A stretch of 64,000 nucleotides of DNA from Cryptomeria japonica (Eukaryota; Streptophyta; Pinopsida; Cupressales; Cupressaceae): the NCBI RefSeq assembly GCF_030272615.1, contig NC_081412.1, forward strand, positions 106,524,296 through 106,588,295, in the 5' to 3' direction. Under the pieces are notes generated by a model that saw nothing but the letters and a program-made list of their open reading frames with translations, did no database searches and was not told the DNA's origin. Made by a program: the position numbers and the translations under genes. How positions within the stretch are numbered: position 1 is the stretch's first letter; each line of letters opens with the position of its first letter. Shown here piece after piece: positions 12,873 through 25,575 of this stretch.

Positions 12873-13217
12873 CAAGATCCACAATAATGAAATGAAAGAA
12901 AAGCCCTACATTTTAGTATTAGTATAAAGATTTTAGGGTTGTGGGTGAACTTTACATATAAGGGCTAAGATTAAATCTAATCTAAGGGTTGATATTGCTT
13001 ACTTAATTTGTTTAGTTTAAATTTCAGTATTCACTATAATAAAAAAGAAATTATTTCCTTCATATTTAAATTTAATTTCATGAGGGTATTTATTTTGTGA
13101 AGATAATTTTATTTAAGACAAATATTAAGTAATCTTTTGTTGATAAACATATATTTAGATAATATAAATAAAAATCAATTATAGTAAATTTATCATTGAT
13201 TTGATTGGTTGGTTGTT

Positions 13218-14019
13218 TTTTATATTAAAAGCAGCCAAAAACGAGGGGGCTGACCCATAGGAACAATTAGGAGGACAGTGGCAGAACCATTGTTCGCATA
13301 TAATCAGCACAGTAGCAGCCTTTTACCTCTATCAAAAACAAAAACCATACTACAAGAGTTTATCAGCAATAAAATAAAACTAGTCATAGTGTAAGTCATT
13401 TGCCACATAGGGCAATAAACATAGAAGTATAAACAAAAGCATAAACTAGCCTTATCCATCCAACGGCTACACAAAATGGTCAAAAAACCATAAATCCTCC
13501 ACATGCAGAAAGTTATTTCTTTTTCCCTTGGCTCTTTTTAGGGATCAGCTTTCTAGCCCATTCCTTAGTGAGGAACTTGAACAGGCCTTTGTAGTCGTCG
13601 TCCTCCTTGCCTTTCCCTTTGGTCATGCTTTCCTGCTTTAGGCACATCGTAGTAGCTGAGCATCACATAAAATTCAGAGAAAACTTGGAAACATCATTCA
13701 TCTTGGACTCCGCCGCCTCCAATCTATTGGTGATCACCTGCACATTGTCAGAGAGGGCCTCCATCTTTTTCTCAAGCTCTGCCAGGTTGGATTCCTCCTC
13801 CTTCACGCTGCTGGCCTCTTCAACGACCAATTTTTTTTCCATCCTGAAGGTCGGGGAGGGGAAATTAGATGGCTCCGGACTCTTGGAGGATAAGGGGCTT
13901 TCAGAAACTCGGGTGGAGCTCACAGAATGAGGGGTCGGATTGTGCTGGGCCAGGGGCATTTTATCAGTTGGAATGGAATTGCCCGTGTCATGTGAGGAGG
14001 AGGGGTCTCTCAGGGATTG
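13218..14019 (-). mobile_element. Retroposed 0.8-kb sequence with 16-bp target duplication
   Basis: The insert is flanked by perfect copies of TGATTGGTTGGTTGTT (13202-13217 and 14020-14035). It is read on the minus strand: a coding part comes first, then an untranslated tail ending in TTTTAATATAAAA. Long target duplications and an A-rich end are typical of LINE-driven insertion. It is far more GC-rich than its host. It could be a processed pseudogene of an unidentified mRNA or the 3' part of an unknown LINE-type element. Confidence 0.7.
13525..13985 (-). pseudogene. Unidentified coiled-coil, lysine-rich ORF with one in-frame stop
   Basis: One minus-strand frame runs through the retroposed insert. 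A Ser/Pro-rich N-terminal part (SSTRVSESPLSSKSPEPS) leads to a likely coiled coil (LAELEKKMEALSDNVQVITN, RLEAAESKMNDVSKF). An in-frame TGA after SLNFM is followed, still in frame, by SMTKGKGKEDDDYKGLFKFL, TKEWARKLIPKKSQGKKK and a stop. The first codon used is uncertain because the 5' end may be truncated at the insertion point. I do not recognise the family. The TGA could derive from CGA by CpG decay. Downstream to 13218 is the untranslated tail. Confidence 0.6.
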
Positions 14020-14286
14020 TGATTGGTTGGTTGTTATGTTCTCTGATATAAAAATTAATCATATTTATATTAAATTAATTGATTATTTTATAAATAAATA
14101 TTAACACCCTTAATTTAAAATTGCACCAATAATTTTGAACCAATGATTTAATCAACTTATTATTTAATTACATGAGGATTAAAATTTAAAATGCTAAGGG
14201 ATAAAATTGTGTTGAAGATTGTTTTTTCTAGTAATTAGTAAGTTATCTAAAAAGCTTTAAAACTTTCTTATTTGCATTTCTATAAA

Positions 14287-14581
14287 AAAAAATTTATTTT
14301 ATTTTTTTTTTGATTGGTAATTGGCCGAAGCCTGAATAGCTTTTGACTGGAGCTATGAACTAGTGGGGACACAGTAGGGGGCCCCATCCCCATTACATAT
14401 CTTTGAATTATTATTAGTATTATTATGTTTGATTACATTGACCCCAAGACCTTCCTCATCCTATGGAAGGCCAAGAGTCACAACTTAGAATTCCACTTCA
14501 GATGTCCCTATTGGGAATTGAACTTGGGTCTCCACGGTGAGAACCCAATGTTTTAACCTAGTTAAGCTCAACCCCTTGGAC
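14287..14581 (-). mobile_element. tRNA-derived SINE, complete copy
   Basis: It is flanked by perfect 13-bp duplications GCATTTCTATAAA (14274-14286 and 14582-14594). Read on the minus strand it starts GTCCAAGGGGTTGAGCTTAA, then has a box-A-like GGTTGAGCTTAAC and a box-B-like AGTTCAATTCC about 45 bases later. The body contains TTGTGACTCTTGGCCTTCC and GGGCCCCCTACTGTGTCC, and it ends in an A-rich tail. These are the hallmarks of a pol III-transcribed SINE mobilised by a LINE. Related copies lie at 18452-18677 and 58047-59433. Confidence 0.88.
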
Positions 14582-14999
14582 GCATTTCTATAAATTTTAA
14601 AATCATTTGTTAAATTATATTTATTAAAAAGAATAGTCTTAATTTAAGTGTTTGGAAATTTTATTAAAAAAATGAAAAAAAAAAGAAAAGAAAAAGATTT
14701 TATTTCTTTTCATATTTGGATGATAGTTGGGTAAAGTTTACTTTTGACCTTATCATGTGATCTCTAATTATTTAAATAAGACTTTACTTTTAAAAATTAT
14801 TTAAATGCTATATAATCCTTATATTTGGGATAAAAATGGATAAGGAGTTTTTAAAATTAATATGTTGGCGATGAATTATAATTAAGAGATCAAATAACAT
14901 ATGAAATAAATTATTATTAATTAAACATTTTTCTTATTATTAAATGAAATGTAAGTTCCTTCAAATTATTTAAATTATGTTATAGTGTGTTAAGTTTGA

Positions 15000-15265
15000 T
15001 AAATATTAAACTCTTTTCCAAAGTCTTGCTATTTAATCTTTTAATTTTCTTTCAAGCAATTTAGTACCTTTCAAGTATTAGGATTCACATTTAAAGTAGT
15101 GTTATCATTGTAGATGAAATTTATGTTACTTCACATGGAAGAATTAGTTGGGCTTATTATTAAATACTTTTCACTTCAAAGAAGTAGGTGTTAAAATTCA
15201 TTTCCAATGTCTTGCTATTCAATCATTTAATTTTCTTTCAAGCAAATCAGTACTAGGATTCATAC
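15000..15265. repeat. Imperfect direct repeat, period about 188 bp
   Basis: AAGTCTTGCTATTTAATC, TTTTAATTTTCTTTCAAGCA and TTAGGATTCA near 15020-15090 recur as ATGTCTTGCTATTCAATC, ATTTAATTTTCTTTCAAGCA and CTAGGATTCA near 15206-15265. Confidence 0.6.
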
Positions 15266-16159
15266 TTATTGTGTAATGGTTTGTTCCAAAATAATTATAT
15301 CTTGCAAGTAATTCAAATAATTTTCATAAGTTATCTTTGAAAGTATCATGGTTTCCAAGCAATTAGTAATTTCATGTATTTAGTTCAAGTTGTCAAATTT
15401 TTAATTACTTTCATAATTTTTTTTCAGAGAAAATAGTATTCCCAAGTAGTCGATTTGTTTATGTTCCCTTCAATTGCATGAAATTTATACTTTAGTTTTT
15501 AAATTCAAGCAATAATTCCTTGTATATAATAGTTTCTTTTTCATAACTGTATTGGTATATTGCTTCATTTAAGATTCATGAATTCGAATTTAAATCCATA
15601 GTTAGATAACTAAACAAGAGGAGTTGAAACCAAAAATTAGCGGCGTTCAGTATCTATGGTGCCTCTAGGTCACACTTACGGGTAATGTCGTCATGTTGAA
15701 CTACTGCACTTAACGCCTAATAAAGTTGCAACAATGATGTCTGTGGCATTGTCCCTCTAAATCACCAGGGAGAAATAAGGGCCATTTGGAAGTTAAAATC
15801 CAAGGGGTGGGTAATCCCTCTTGGATCGATAATCTAAAAAGATAAAATTTTAAATGAATTTTGCATCCGCTCAGTTAAACCTTAGAAAACCCCATTAGGG
15901 TTTGGTTGTGTGTTATGATCTTGGAAATTTATTTTATCCTAATGATTTCAGTAGATGATAATGGATTAAGGGTGACGTATTTAATAGGAAATAAGACTTA
16001 GTTATCTTAGGCCACAAGCGGAAGGCCACCTTGAGCCTTTTTGTTATAGAGCTACCATCGTGGGTAGCAACCATAGAGAAACTGTCTGGGGCATTGACCC
16101 TAGAAAGGGTTGTGTACCCACCAAATAATTTACATCAAACCATAGTTAGAAACGAGAAC

Positions 16160-16225
16160 TACATACTTTACGCCTTGATCTCGTGCCGAAACGGGTATGT
16201 AGGTAGTCTACGGATGGAGTTGTCC
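16160..16225 (+). promoter_or_regulatory. Conserved LTR 3'-region motif
   Basis: The block ACGCCTTGATCTCGTGCCGA, AACGGGTATG, TAGGTAGTCTACGG resembles a motif I recall near the end of long plant gypsy LTRs. Its place about 0.65 kb before the right end of the long segment agrees with that. The match is from memory and was not tested. Confidence 0.35.
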
Positions 16226-16583
16226 CTTGTACTCAGGCATTTGTGGATGGGGATTAGGATTTGGTTAAGGATGAGTTGATCATTTTTTGTTGAAGTTCCT
16301 TGGTCTTTCAATGAAAGGGTATAGTAACACTAATTAGAAGATTATAAGTAATTCAATGCATACTCGGAAGGGATCCCATATGGATTCGCTTGACTCCCTG
16401 AGGCTTTAGGCCAAATTCCGAGGCGAAACTCAAGCTTGTTTATTTTTATTTTTTTTATATACTCCTAAAGACGGCGACCTCGGTGCATTCCTAGTAGGGG
16501 AGTGTAGTCTTTAGAGAGTGACTCAGGACCTGAATGGTCCCAATGAATCTAAAGTCTTTGGCCAGAGCATTACCTATTCTTTG

Positions 16584-16730
16584 AATAGATGCTTACTCCG
16601 TTTGGGTAGATGCCTATCCCGAATTGGATAGATGAAACTCCCTATCCCGTATGGACATATGCCTAACCCGTATGGTTAGATTCCCATCCTGATTGGATGG
16701 ATGCCTATCCCGTTTGGATAGATGCCCAGA
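16584..16730. repeat. 22-bp minisatellite, about 6.5 copies
   Basis: Variants of AGATGCCTATCCCGTTTGGAT repeat with lengths 19-27 bp. Each unit has GGATAGATGCCTATCC-like dyads, so hairpins are possible. Confidence 0.75.
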
Positions 16731-16843
16731 GTATGCGATTGAATCAAACACAATTAAGAATAAGTGGGAATAATTAATCATCAAAAAAAAAAAATCAATT
16801 GAGTTTTTTTTTTGGATTAAGTTAAGTGGGTCATTACACAACA

Positions 16844-16966
16844 CTTATTTATGGTTTTACAAATATTATAAGAATCTAAGTGGGATTTATCTTGTAAGAA
16901 AATCTTTGGTTAAGTGTGCTTGAGTTGGAGTAGTATTGGGATGGGTAACCTCTTAGAAATGTTAGG
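16844..16966 (+). pseudogene. 5S rRNA-derived unit, continuation of the 8.2-10.1 kb array
   Basis: GGTTAAGTGTGCTTGAGTTG, GAGTAGTATTGGGATGGGTA and ACCTC match the 5S-like block. Its GGATGGG lies 7836 bases from that of unit 3. Removing the 755-bp insert with 5 bp and the 6714-bp segment with 5 bp leaves 357, matching the array period. The unit stops after GAAATGTTAGG and unrelated sequence follows. Confidence 0.75.
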
Positions 16967-17595
16967 AAAATGATGTCTCAACCTTGCATTTACATACAAT
17001 TACTATTTATTACACCGAAGGTGTTCCCTTATATAAAAGGGATGATCTCCTTTCGGTGATCAATGACTAAACATAGTCTTCAAGCATAGCAAGACGATAC
17101 AATGATTTTTAATCCTCTATTTTTCAATCATTCTTTTTTGCTGGCGTGTTCCTCCAAATTTCACCATTCTTGGGGCAAGGGTTGTTTTTCACGTTTATTG
17201 TTACTTCTCTTTTGAATGTGTTTCCACATCTTCTTTCATATCCTCTTAAACTCCAATCCATTATTTCCACCAGCCTCGGTGTAATTATTTTTTACAGAGT
17301 TTATCCTCCAGTATGGTTTTAAACTTTTTAAACTTTAACTTTTTGCTAATTGACTAACACACAATATAGTATAGTTTATGATTTATTTAATTTGCACTTA
17401 TTTTCATTTTGATTTATTAGATAATAAATTAAATTTTAACTTTTTTAGACTTTTTAATCATTGATTTTTATTATTGTTAAAGATTTACATGATTAAAATA
17501 ATAGATATAATATATTATAGTTAATTATATATTTAGATTTTCTAATAATAAATTATATATTTGAAGCTTTTTATATTTTTATTCTTATTAATTTT
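16967..17595 (+). other. Possible truncated LTR with TATA box, no gene
   Basis: TTATATAAAAGGG near 17031 is a good TATA-type element. It is flanked by the inverted pair CACCGAAGG (17014) and CCTTTCGGTG (17051). A later T-rich region with ATTATTTTTTACAGAG follows. I found no LTR ends, so the promoter may belong to a decayed LTR. Confidence 0.35.
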
Positions 17596-18046
17596 TGTTG
17601 GTGTAAATAATTATTCATCTTGGATATTATTACACTTACTTAAGTTTACTTAGGAAATGCATTTCACAGTAGTTTGGGTATGAGACACTTGGGTGTTTGT
17701 GCCACATTGGGATAGTGTGTGTAGGAGAAATTCCACCTTTTATGGTGTTGATCTTGTTGTTACACTCCACATTCAATGGGTGATCCACCTCATGTGGACT
17801 ATTATATTATTTCTCCTACCTACCCACACCTATTTCCTACCTACCCTTGTTTCTTATTGAGCCACATGTCATGTTTGTGTGCTCACATATCCCTAGCCTT
17901 GCCTATATAAGCAAGCTCATCTACATTGTATGTAATTGGTTATGACTGATCATTTTCTATTGATGAGAATACCATTTATTCTTGTCCTATATTATGTCTC
18001 TATTTTGTACATTTCATTGAGCTCTTGATCTTGGCAAAATCTCACA
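17596..18046 (+). mobile_element. Solo LTR, family C, complete
   Basis: The 451-bp unit starts TGTTGGTGTAAATAATTATT and ends AAAATCTCACA. It is flanked by ATTTT on both sides (17591-17595 and 18047-18051). A TATA box, CCTATATAAGC, lies at 17902-17912. Near-identical sequence occurs reversed at 60201-60681 and truncated at 63139-63331. Ends and size fit a copia-type LTR left by recombination between the two LTRs of one element. Confidence 0.88.
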
Positions 18047-18241
18047 ATTTTAATAATAATTATAATATATAATATATGTGTGATATTAAGATATATGGAG
18101 ATATAAAGATATTAATCATATTATTACTAGGTATACATAAAAAAATAATAGTATTTTTTTAACAGAGATAATGATTTTTAAATAATAATATTAAAATTTA
18201 TTATTATTCATATATATAAGTTGGCATAAATAAATAAATTA

Positions 18242-18244
<3 letters not shown>

Positions 18245-18282
<38 letters not shown>
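18245..18282. repeat. (AT)19 microsatellite
   Basis: A pure AT run in an AT-rich stretch that follows the solo LTR. Confidence 0.95.
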
Positions 18283-18287
<5 letters not shown>

Positions 18288-18376
18288 GTTTCACTACTTT
18301 ATAGATATTTGTAAACTTAATAATACAATATATATTTATATATAAAATAAGATTATTTAATTAATTAAATAAATAT

Positions 18377-18382
<6 letters not shown>

Positions 18383-18424
<42 letters not shown>
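18383..18424. repeat. (AT)21 microsatellite
   Basis: A second pure AT run, just left of the SINE target duplication. Confidence 0.95.
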
Positions 18425-18428
<4 letters not shown>

Positions 18429-18451
18429 GTTGATATAATTATATTACTCTT

Positions 18452-18491
18452 CTTTTTTTCTTTTTTTTGGTAGGTAATAGGCCGAAGCCGC

Positions 18492-18523
<32 letters not shown>

Positions 18524-18677
18524 GTTTTGGTTAGATTGACCCTAGACCTTCCCCATTTTTATGGAAGGCCAAGAGTCACAACTTATAATTCATTTTAGAT
18601 GTCCCTATTGGGAATTGAACTTGGGTCTCCACGGTGAGAACCCGATGTTTTAACCAATTAAGCTCAACCCCTTGGAC
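18452..18677 (-). mobile_element. tRNA-derived SINE, internally shortened copy
   Basis: Flanked by perfect 16-bp duplications TAATTATATTACTCTT (18436-18451 and 18678-18693). The 5' half with box-B-like AGTTCAATTCC and the TTGTGACTCTTGGCCTTCC core matches the copy at 14.3-14.6 kb. The 3' half between the core and GGCTTCGGCC is replaced by a (TTA)n run at about 18494-18522. Confidence 0.85.
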
Positions 18678-18693
18678 TAATTATATTACTCTT

Positions 18694-21484
<2,791 letters not shown>

Positions 21485-21925
21485 AAGAAAGTATCAATGC
21501 TTCACCTTTATGAGCATCAACTAGATGTAATGAATGCTAAGTGACCATCATGTAAGAGAGAATTTTTTGAATTACTCATGAAATATGTGTCAAAACTGTG
21601 TAATTGAATCGTAATAAAATGATATAAGTTGACACACTATCAGAAATACCTCCTACTATTCTTTGATGTGTTAAAGGGTCTCTATAATAAATAATTTATA
21701 AGTCACAACACTTGTAGGGAATTTTATAAATGATCTAGCAAGATAGGAGGGCTTGATCTTTGGTGAATCTACATGGTTAAATTTGTTTGATTTGGAGTAT
21801 TACTATGGTGGTTGACCTCTCAAGAATTATTTATGCTTCACCTCTACAAGCATTACCAAGATGAGATGAGTTCTAAGTGAAGCATTCATACTCTTGAGAA
21901 ATTGATTTTTGTGAACCACTACTAA
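21485..21925 (+). repeat. Second 5S rRNA-derived array, two partial units
   Basis: TGCTTCACC ends lie near 21499 and 21837, about 338 bp apart. The second 5S-like block is strongly decayed (TGGTTAAATTTG, GGAGTATTACTATGGTGGTTG, ACCTCTC). Spacer blocks (CTCATGAAATATG, CTCTATAATAAATAATTTATAA, CACAACACTTGT) match the first array. Confidence 0.65.
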
Positions 21926-22880
21926 TGACATGTGGGTGAAAATTTTATTTATACTATGGGAGCTTTTATTTTAGTGATGACCAAGATACTAGCAAGTGAG
22001 GAATGATCTTCATAATAGGGAGTGGGTTGAGCTAGTAGGCTCTTGACTCTTTGTTGGGAAAATGTGTTGCTGATCTTTAGAAGCTTAACCATTTTTCTGT
22101 GTTTGATTTCTATCCCATTCATAGTAGTAGCCACATGGTCTCTACCAATAAACTCCTTGAGCCATGAGAGTGTACAATATATGAAAGGAATAGATCATGC
22201 AACTAGGATTTGAGTGGTTCTTTCAAGAGGTTGATGATGTAATTGAGGCTTGTGATGGAGTTTTTTTTTTCTCGTATTATTTTTCTTTGTATATTTTGAA
22301 GGGTTCTATTTACCATAGTCTAAAACCCTAAGCCTATGTATGGTAGTGTTTCTTTATGCTATGTTTTGTCGTTGCCTTGTTGTGTCTATGGTCGATCTCT
22401 TTAGTGATGTCTTAGAGACATTTTATTCATTTGATGACTGACCCTTTTGTCCTAGTGACTTTTTCTTCCATTTAATGTCGATGTGTTAAATAAATCATTT
22501 AAGTTGCCCTTTTATGTGCTTGTTGAACTATCCATACTAGTATCCATGTGTTGAGTCTTAACTGCATCATGCATGTTTATCTTATCGTAGGTTTATATTA
22601 GAACCAAAAATCCAAATCCATGAAATTTCAAAATTATGACATTTGTCTTTAGTGTGTCAATCCATGCTTCTATCACGATATCTTTTATGTATCACATATT
22701 CATAGTGTTGACCTATTTATCAAGTTGTGATCATGTATAGTGTTGCCAAATGTATTTCATAGAGATTATTATATGGTTGAGATTATTTTCATGGGTACAA
22801 TTAGACATAGTTAATCAGATTTATAAGAGCGAATCACAAAAACTCTAATCTGATTAAAACCACTCCTAAATGACAATGAA
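21926..22880. other. No gene recognised
   Basis: Only short chance frames are present (for example 21949-22134). No LTR ends, SINE or tandem repeat was noticed. Confidence 0.4.
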
Positions 22881-23079
22881 ATAACATCAAATTAATTGAA
22901 TATAAAAATAACATAATGAAACTCTCTCAATTCATCTAAATAGGCTTCCATTTCTCTTCTCCAAATTGTGTGATAGGTGGCTCTCAGGTGTTGCACTGAG
23001 ATTCCTACATAAGATAGATACAATTATTTTGAAGATCGTGATTCTAGATTGAAATTGAGAAATAAGCCTTGCTTTTATA

Positions 23080-23092
23080 TATTTTCGGGTGA
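23080..23092 (-). promoter_or_regulatory. TATA box of the element B 3' LTR
   Basis: The minus strand reads AATATATAAAAGC here. It occupies the position where the related LTR at 57.4-60.2 kb has TCTATAAATTGAGC near 59933. Confidence 0.5.
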
Positions 23093-23119
23093 GATGGGGA
23101 GAGATTTGGAACTGAAGTG

Positions 23120-23325
23120 TCGATTGATGGTTCACTGATTTTGATTGATTACTTAAGTGGATTGATTGATATGTTAACTCATTTGATTGATCTATTAACA
23201 TGATTGTTTGGATAATTGACTCAATTGATTGGCTAGATAACTAAATTGATTGAATAGTTGACTCAATTGATTGACCAGTAGACTAAATTGATTAGGGAGA
23301 TGATTGATTAGATTGATTAGTCAGA
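23120..23325. repeat. Cryptic GATTGATT-rich repeat
   Basis: Irregular repeats of AATTGATTGA and GATTGATT with a loose 28-32 bp spacing, in the LTR of element B. Confidence 0.55.
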
Positions 23326-23447
23326 AAAGGTGATTGTGAGTAAAATTGAGGAGATTGAAGAGTCAAATGAGGTAACTAATTAGTTAACTGATTTGATGAA
23401 TAAGTTAGGATTTCAACACGTGCTGTAGGATTTTGAAAATGAAATTC

Positions 23448-23488
23448 ATTTTTATTTTTATTTTTATTTTTATTTTTATTTTTATTTT
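23448..23488. repeat. (ATTTTT)n microsatellite
   Basis: About seven units of ATTTTT, just left of the LINE insertion. Confidence 0.9.
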
Positions 23489-23757
23489 CAAATGATGAAA
23501 TTCAAATGCACACTCAATTGAAATTTTATGAAATTCAAATTTGGGAAAATTCAAATTTGAGAAATTGGAATTGGATGAAATTAAGTGAAATTTGAATTTG
23601 GAGGGAATTGGAGTAATTAAATTAATTAATTAATTAATTTAAATAAATTTATTTAATCATTGGAAATGGAATTAATTAAATAATAAAGATTACTTAATTA
23701 AGGAATAAATCAAAATTAATTAAATATTTAAATCTAATTAATATTTGAAGAAAGGTT

Positions 23758-24153
23758 GGAGGAAAGGAGGAACATGTCTGTGTTTGTGCGAAGGCTCGCG
23801 GGTGGACGAGCTAAGGTTTCACGGCCCTAGCTCGTGGGAAGTGCAGGCGCAAGCTCGTGCGGGGGGAGGGAAGTGCAGGAGGTCTGAGGTAGCGGTGTTG
23901 GGAGGTGTTGAGCAGGGCTTGGTGGTGGTGGGTGTGAGTGGGGTTGCCGGGAGGAGTGGTGGCTACGCAGGGGTGGGATTCTCTTCTGCTATGGCTTGGG
24001 TAGTCCCGTGGGACAGAGATATCTAGCGGGCCCACCGCTTTGTGGGTGCATGGGAAGGGAGTTGCCTAGGGTCCTGAGCCTCCGTGAGGGGCCCTTAGGG
24101 GTGTGGCTCATTGGCCCTCTAGTTTTATTTTTATTATTTATTTTTGTGCTTGG
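23758..24153 (+). promoter_or_regulatory. LINE 5' untranslated region
   Basis: This GC-rich leader (CGCGGGTGGACGAG, GCAGGCGCAAGCTCGTGCGG) contrasts with the AT-rich flank. In LINEs it normally holds the internal promoter. The frames that cross it have no domain. Confidence 0.6.
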
Positions 24154-25530
24154 ATGGCGAGTTTTGGTGGTGAGGCCTCACAGGGTGCTCCAGCCATGGA
24201 TTTCCGTGCTGCGGTGGGCTCAAAACCCCCACTTCAGAGTATGAAGACTTTCAACAATAATATATTCTCCTACGACTCGGGGTTTGGGAGTGCTAGCAGC
24301 TCTTGCATGATGAAGATTAATGGTTGCCTGGAGAGATGGAGTGAGAGACCGAAGCTGATCATCCCTCCTGAGATAATAGCTAAAGACATTGAATATTATT
24401 CAAATCACTTGCTATACTATAAGTTTTTGGGAATGAGGATTCCCCTATAGTTTTTGGAAAACTGGGCGCAACGGACTTGGGCACCGGAAGGGGAAATGGA
24501 GATTATGCTTCTGGCAAATAACTACTTCATGGTTACTTTCAATTGCATGGAGGATCGCAATAGGGTCTTTGAAGGAGGCCCTTATTTTTTCAACCAGGTG
24601 GGATTATTCATCAAACCTTGGCATGTGGGGTTTAATCCTTCAGAGGAGCTCCCAAATAGGGTTCCAGTGTGGGTTCGGTTACCACGTCTTCCAGTGGAAT
24701 GTTGTCGAGAGGATGTGCTACGGATGCTCACCACTCTACTTGGGAGGCCAGTGGGATCCTCGTCACAAACTCTGGGGAGAAAGGTAATGACCTTTGCACG
24801 TATTTGTGTTGAAATAGATCTTAGTAATTCCTTGCCAGATGCTATAGATATGTGTGCAGGCTCTTATTCTTGGGTTCAACAGTTAGATTATGAAACTTTT
24901 CCATTTCATTGTCGTATGTGTCATGAGTATGGTCATTTACAGTTTAAGTGTCCTAAATACAAACTAGTGGTGACAACCTCAACAGTCATAACTGAGCCTT
25001 GATAGGGCTGAGAAAAGGAAAGCTGTCATGCCAGCTATGGTAGAGGGTGCTGATGGTTTTGTCTCAGTTAAGACAAAGAATAGGAACAAAGGACAAAAGA
25101 GACTCTTACAGAAGAGACGTGAGGAGGATAACTTTAATAGATTTGAGGCCTTGGATGACCTGAGCTATCAGGAAGTAAATATGGGGTTAACCCCTCTAGA
25201 TCAAGGTGCATCAGGAGGGGTTCCAGAAAGTGTAATGGAGGAATCTACCCAGGCCTTTCTAGTGGTTGGAAGCCAGCATATGGAGATGGACCAGTTAGTA
25301 GGGGTTAAGATGGGCCTGGTTCCTAGTATTGAGGTGAATCTGGCTGAGGGGGAGGGTTCTCTGATTGCTTTGAAATTGGAACCGAATGGGGTTAAAAGTA
25401 ATAAGTCCTCCATTCACCTGGGTCTGCATCAGAAAGTTATTAAGAAAAGTGCTTCAGAGAAGAGCTCATAGGTTGGCAGAAAGAAGGATCTGGATAAGAT
25501 CAAATTGATGGGGGAGAATCTGGTTGAGTC
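24154..25530 (+). pseudogene. LINE ORF1: DUF4283 and CCHC zinc knuckle protein (broken)
   Basis: The likely start is the ATG at 24154 (MASFGGEASQGAPAMDF). The frame is stopped by TAG at 24448 but continues in frame. The DUF4283 region spans about 24310-24880 (LLANNYFMVTFNCMEDRNRV, FEGGPYFFNQVGLFIKPW, VPVWVRLPRLPVECC). It is followed by the knuckle CRMCHEYGHLQFKC (CX2CX4HX4C) near 24912-24953. A stop at 25000 and a frameshift lead to the lysine-rich C-terminal part from 25028 (KTKNRNKGQKRLLQKRREED). ORF1 proteins bind the LINE RNA. The start is chosen because it sits just after the GC-rich leader. Confidence 0.8.
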
Positions 25531-25575
25531 AAGATCAGCGAAGACTTTGGATTCGCACTTTTCCAACCCTTCTAA

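Larger units (their letters stand above)
10125..16838. mobile_element. 6.7-kb segment with LTR-type ends: probable giant solo LTR
   Basis: It begins TGTCATAACCC and ends GGGTCATTACA, and it is flanked on both sides by CAACA (10120-10124 and 16839-16843), a perfect 5-bp target duplication inside a 5S-derived unit. There is no gag or pol frame, no internal primer site and no second copy of either end. That fits one very long LTR better than a whole element. The motif CTCGTGCCGAAACGGGTATG near 16180, followed by TAGGTAGTCTACGG, resembles the CGTAGGCAGCC-type block that I recall near the 3' end of some long plant gypsy LTRs. Subtracting nested insertions leaves about 5.6 kb. Confidence 0.55.

Noticed and set aside
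12654-12884. 76-residue frame of repeated acidic and serine-rich units
   Set aside because: It arises from the 54-55 bp minisatellite. The frame changes between units, so no protein is being maintained.
16031-16279. 82-residue plus-strand frame
   Set aside because: It shows no domain and overlaps the conserved LTR-like motif near 16.18 kb.
23745-24244. Plus- and minus-strand frames in a GC-rich stretch
   Set aside because: They cover the LINE 5' untranslated region. GC-rich DNA has few stops, and no domain is present.
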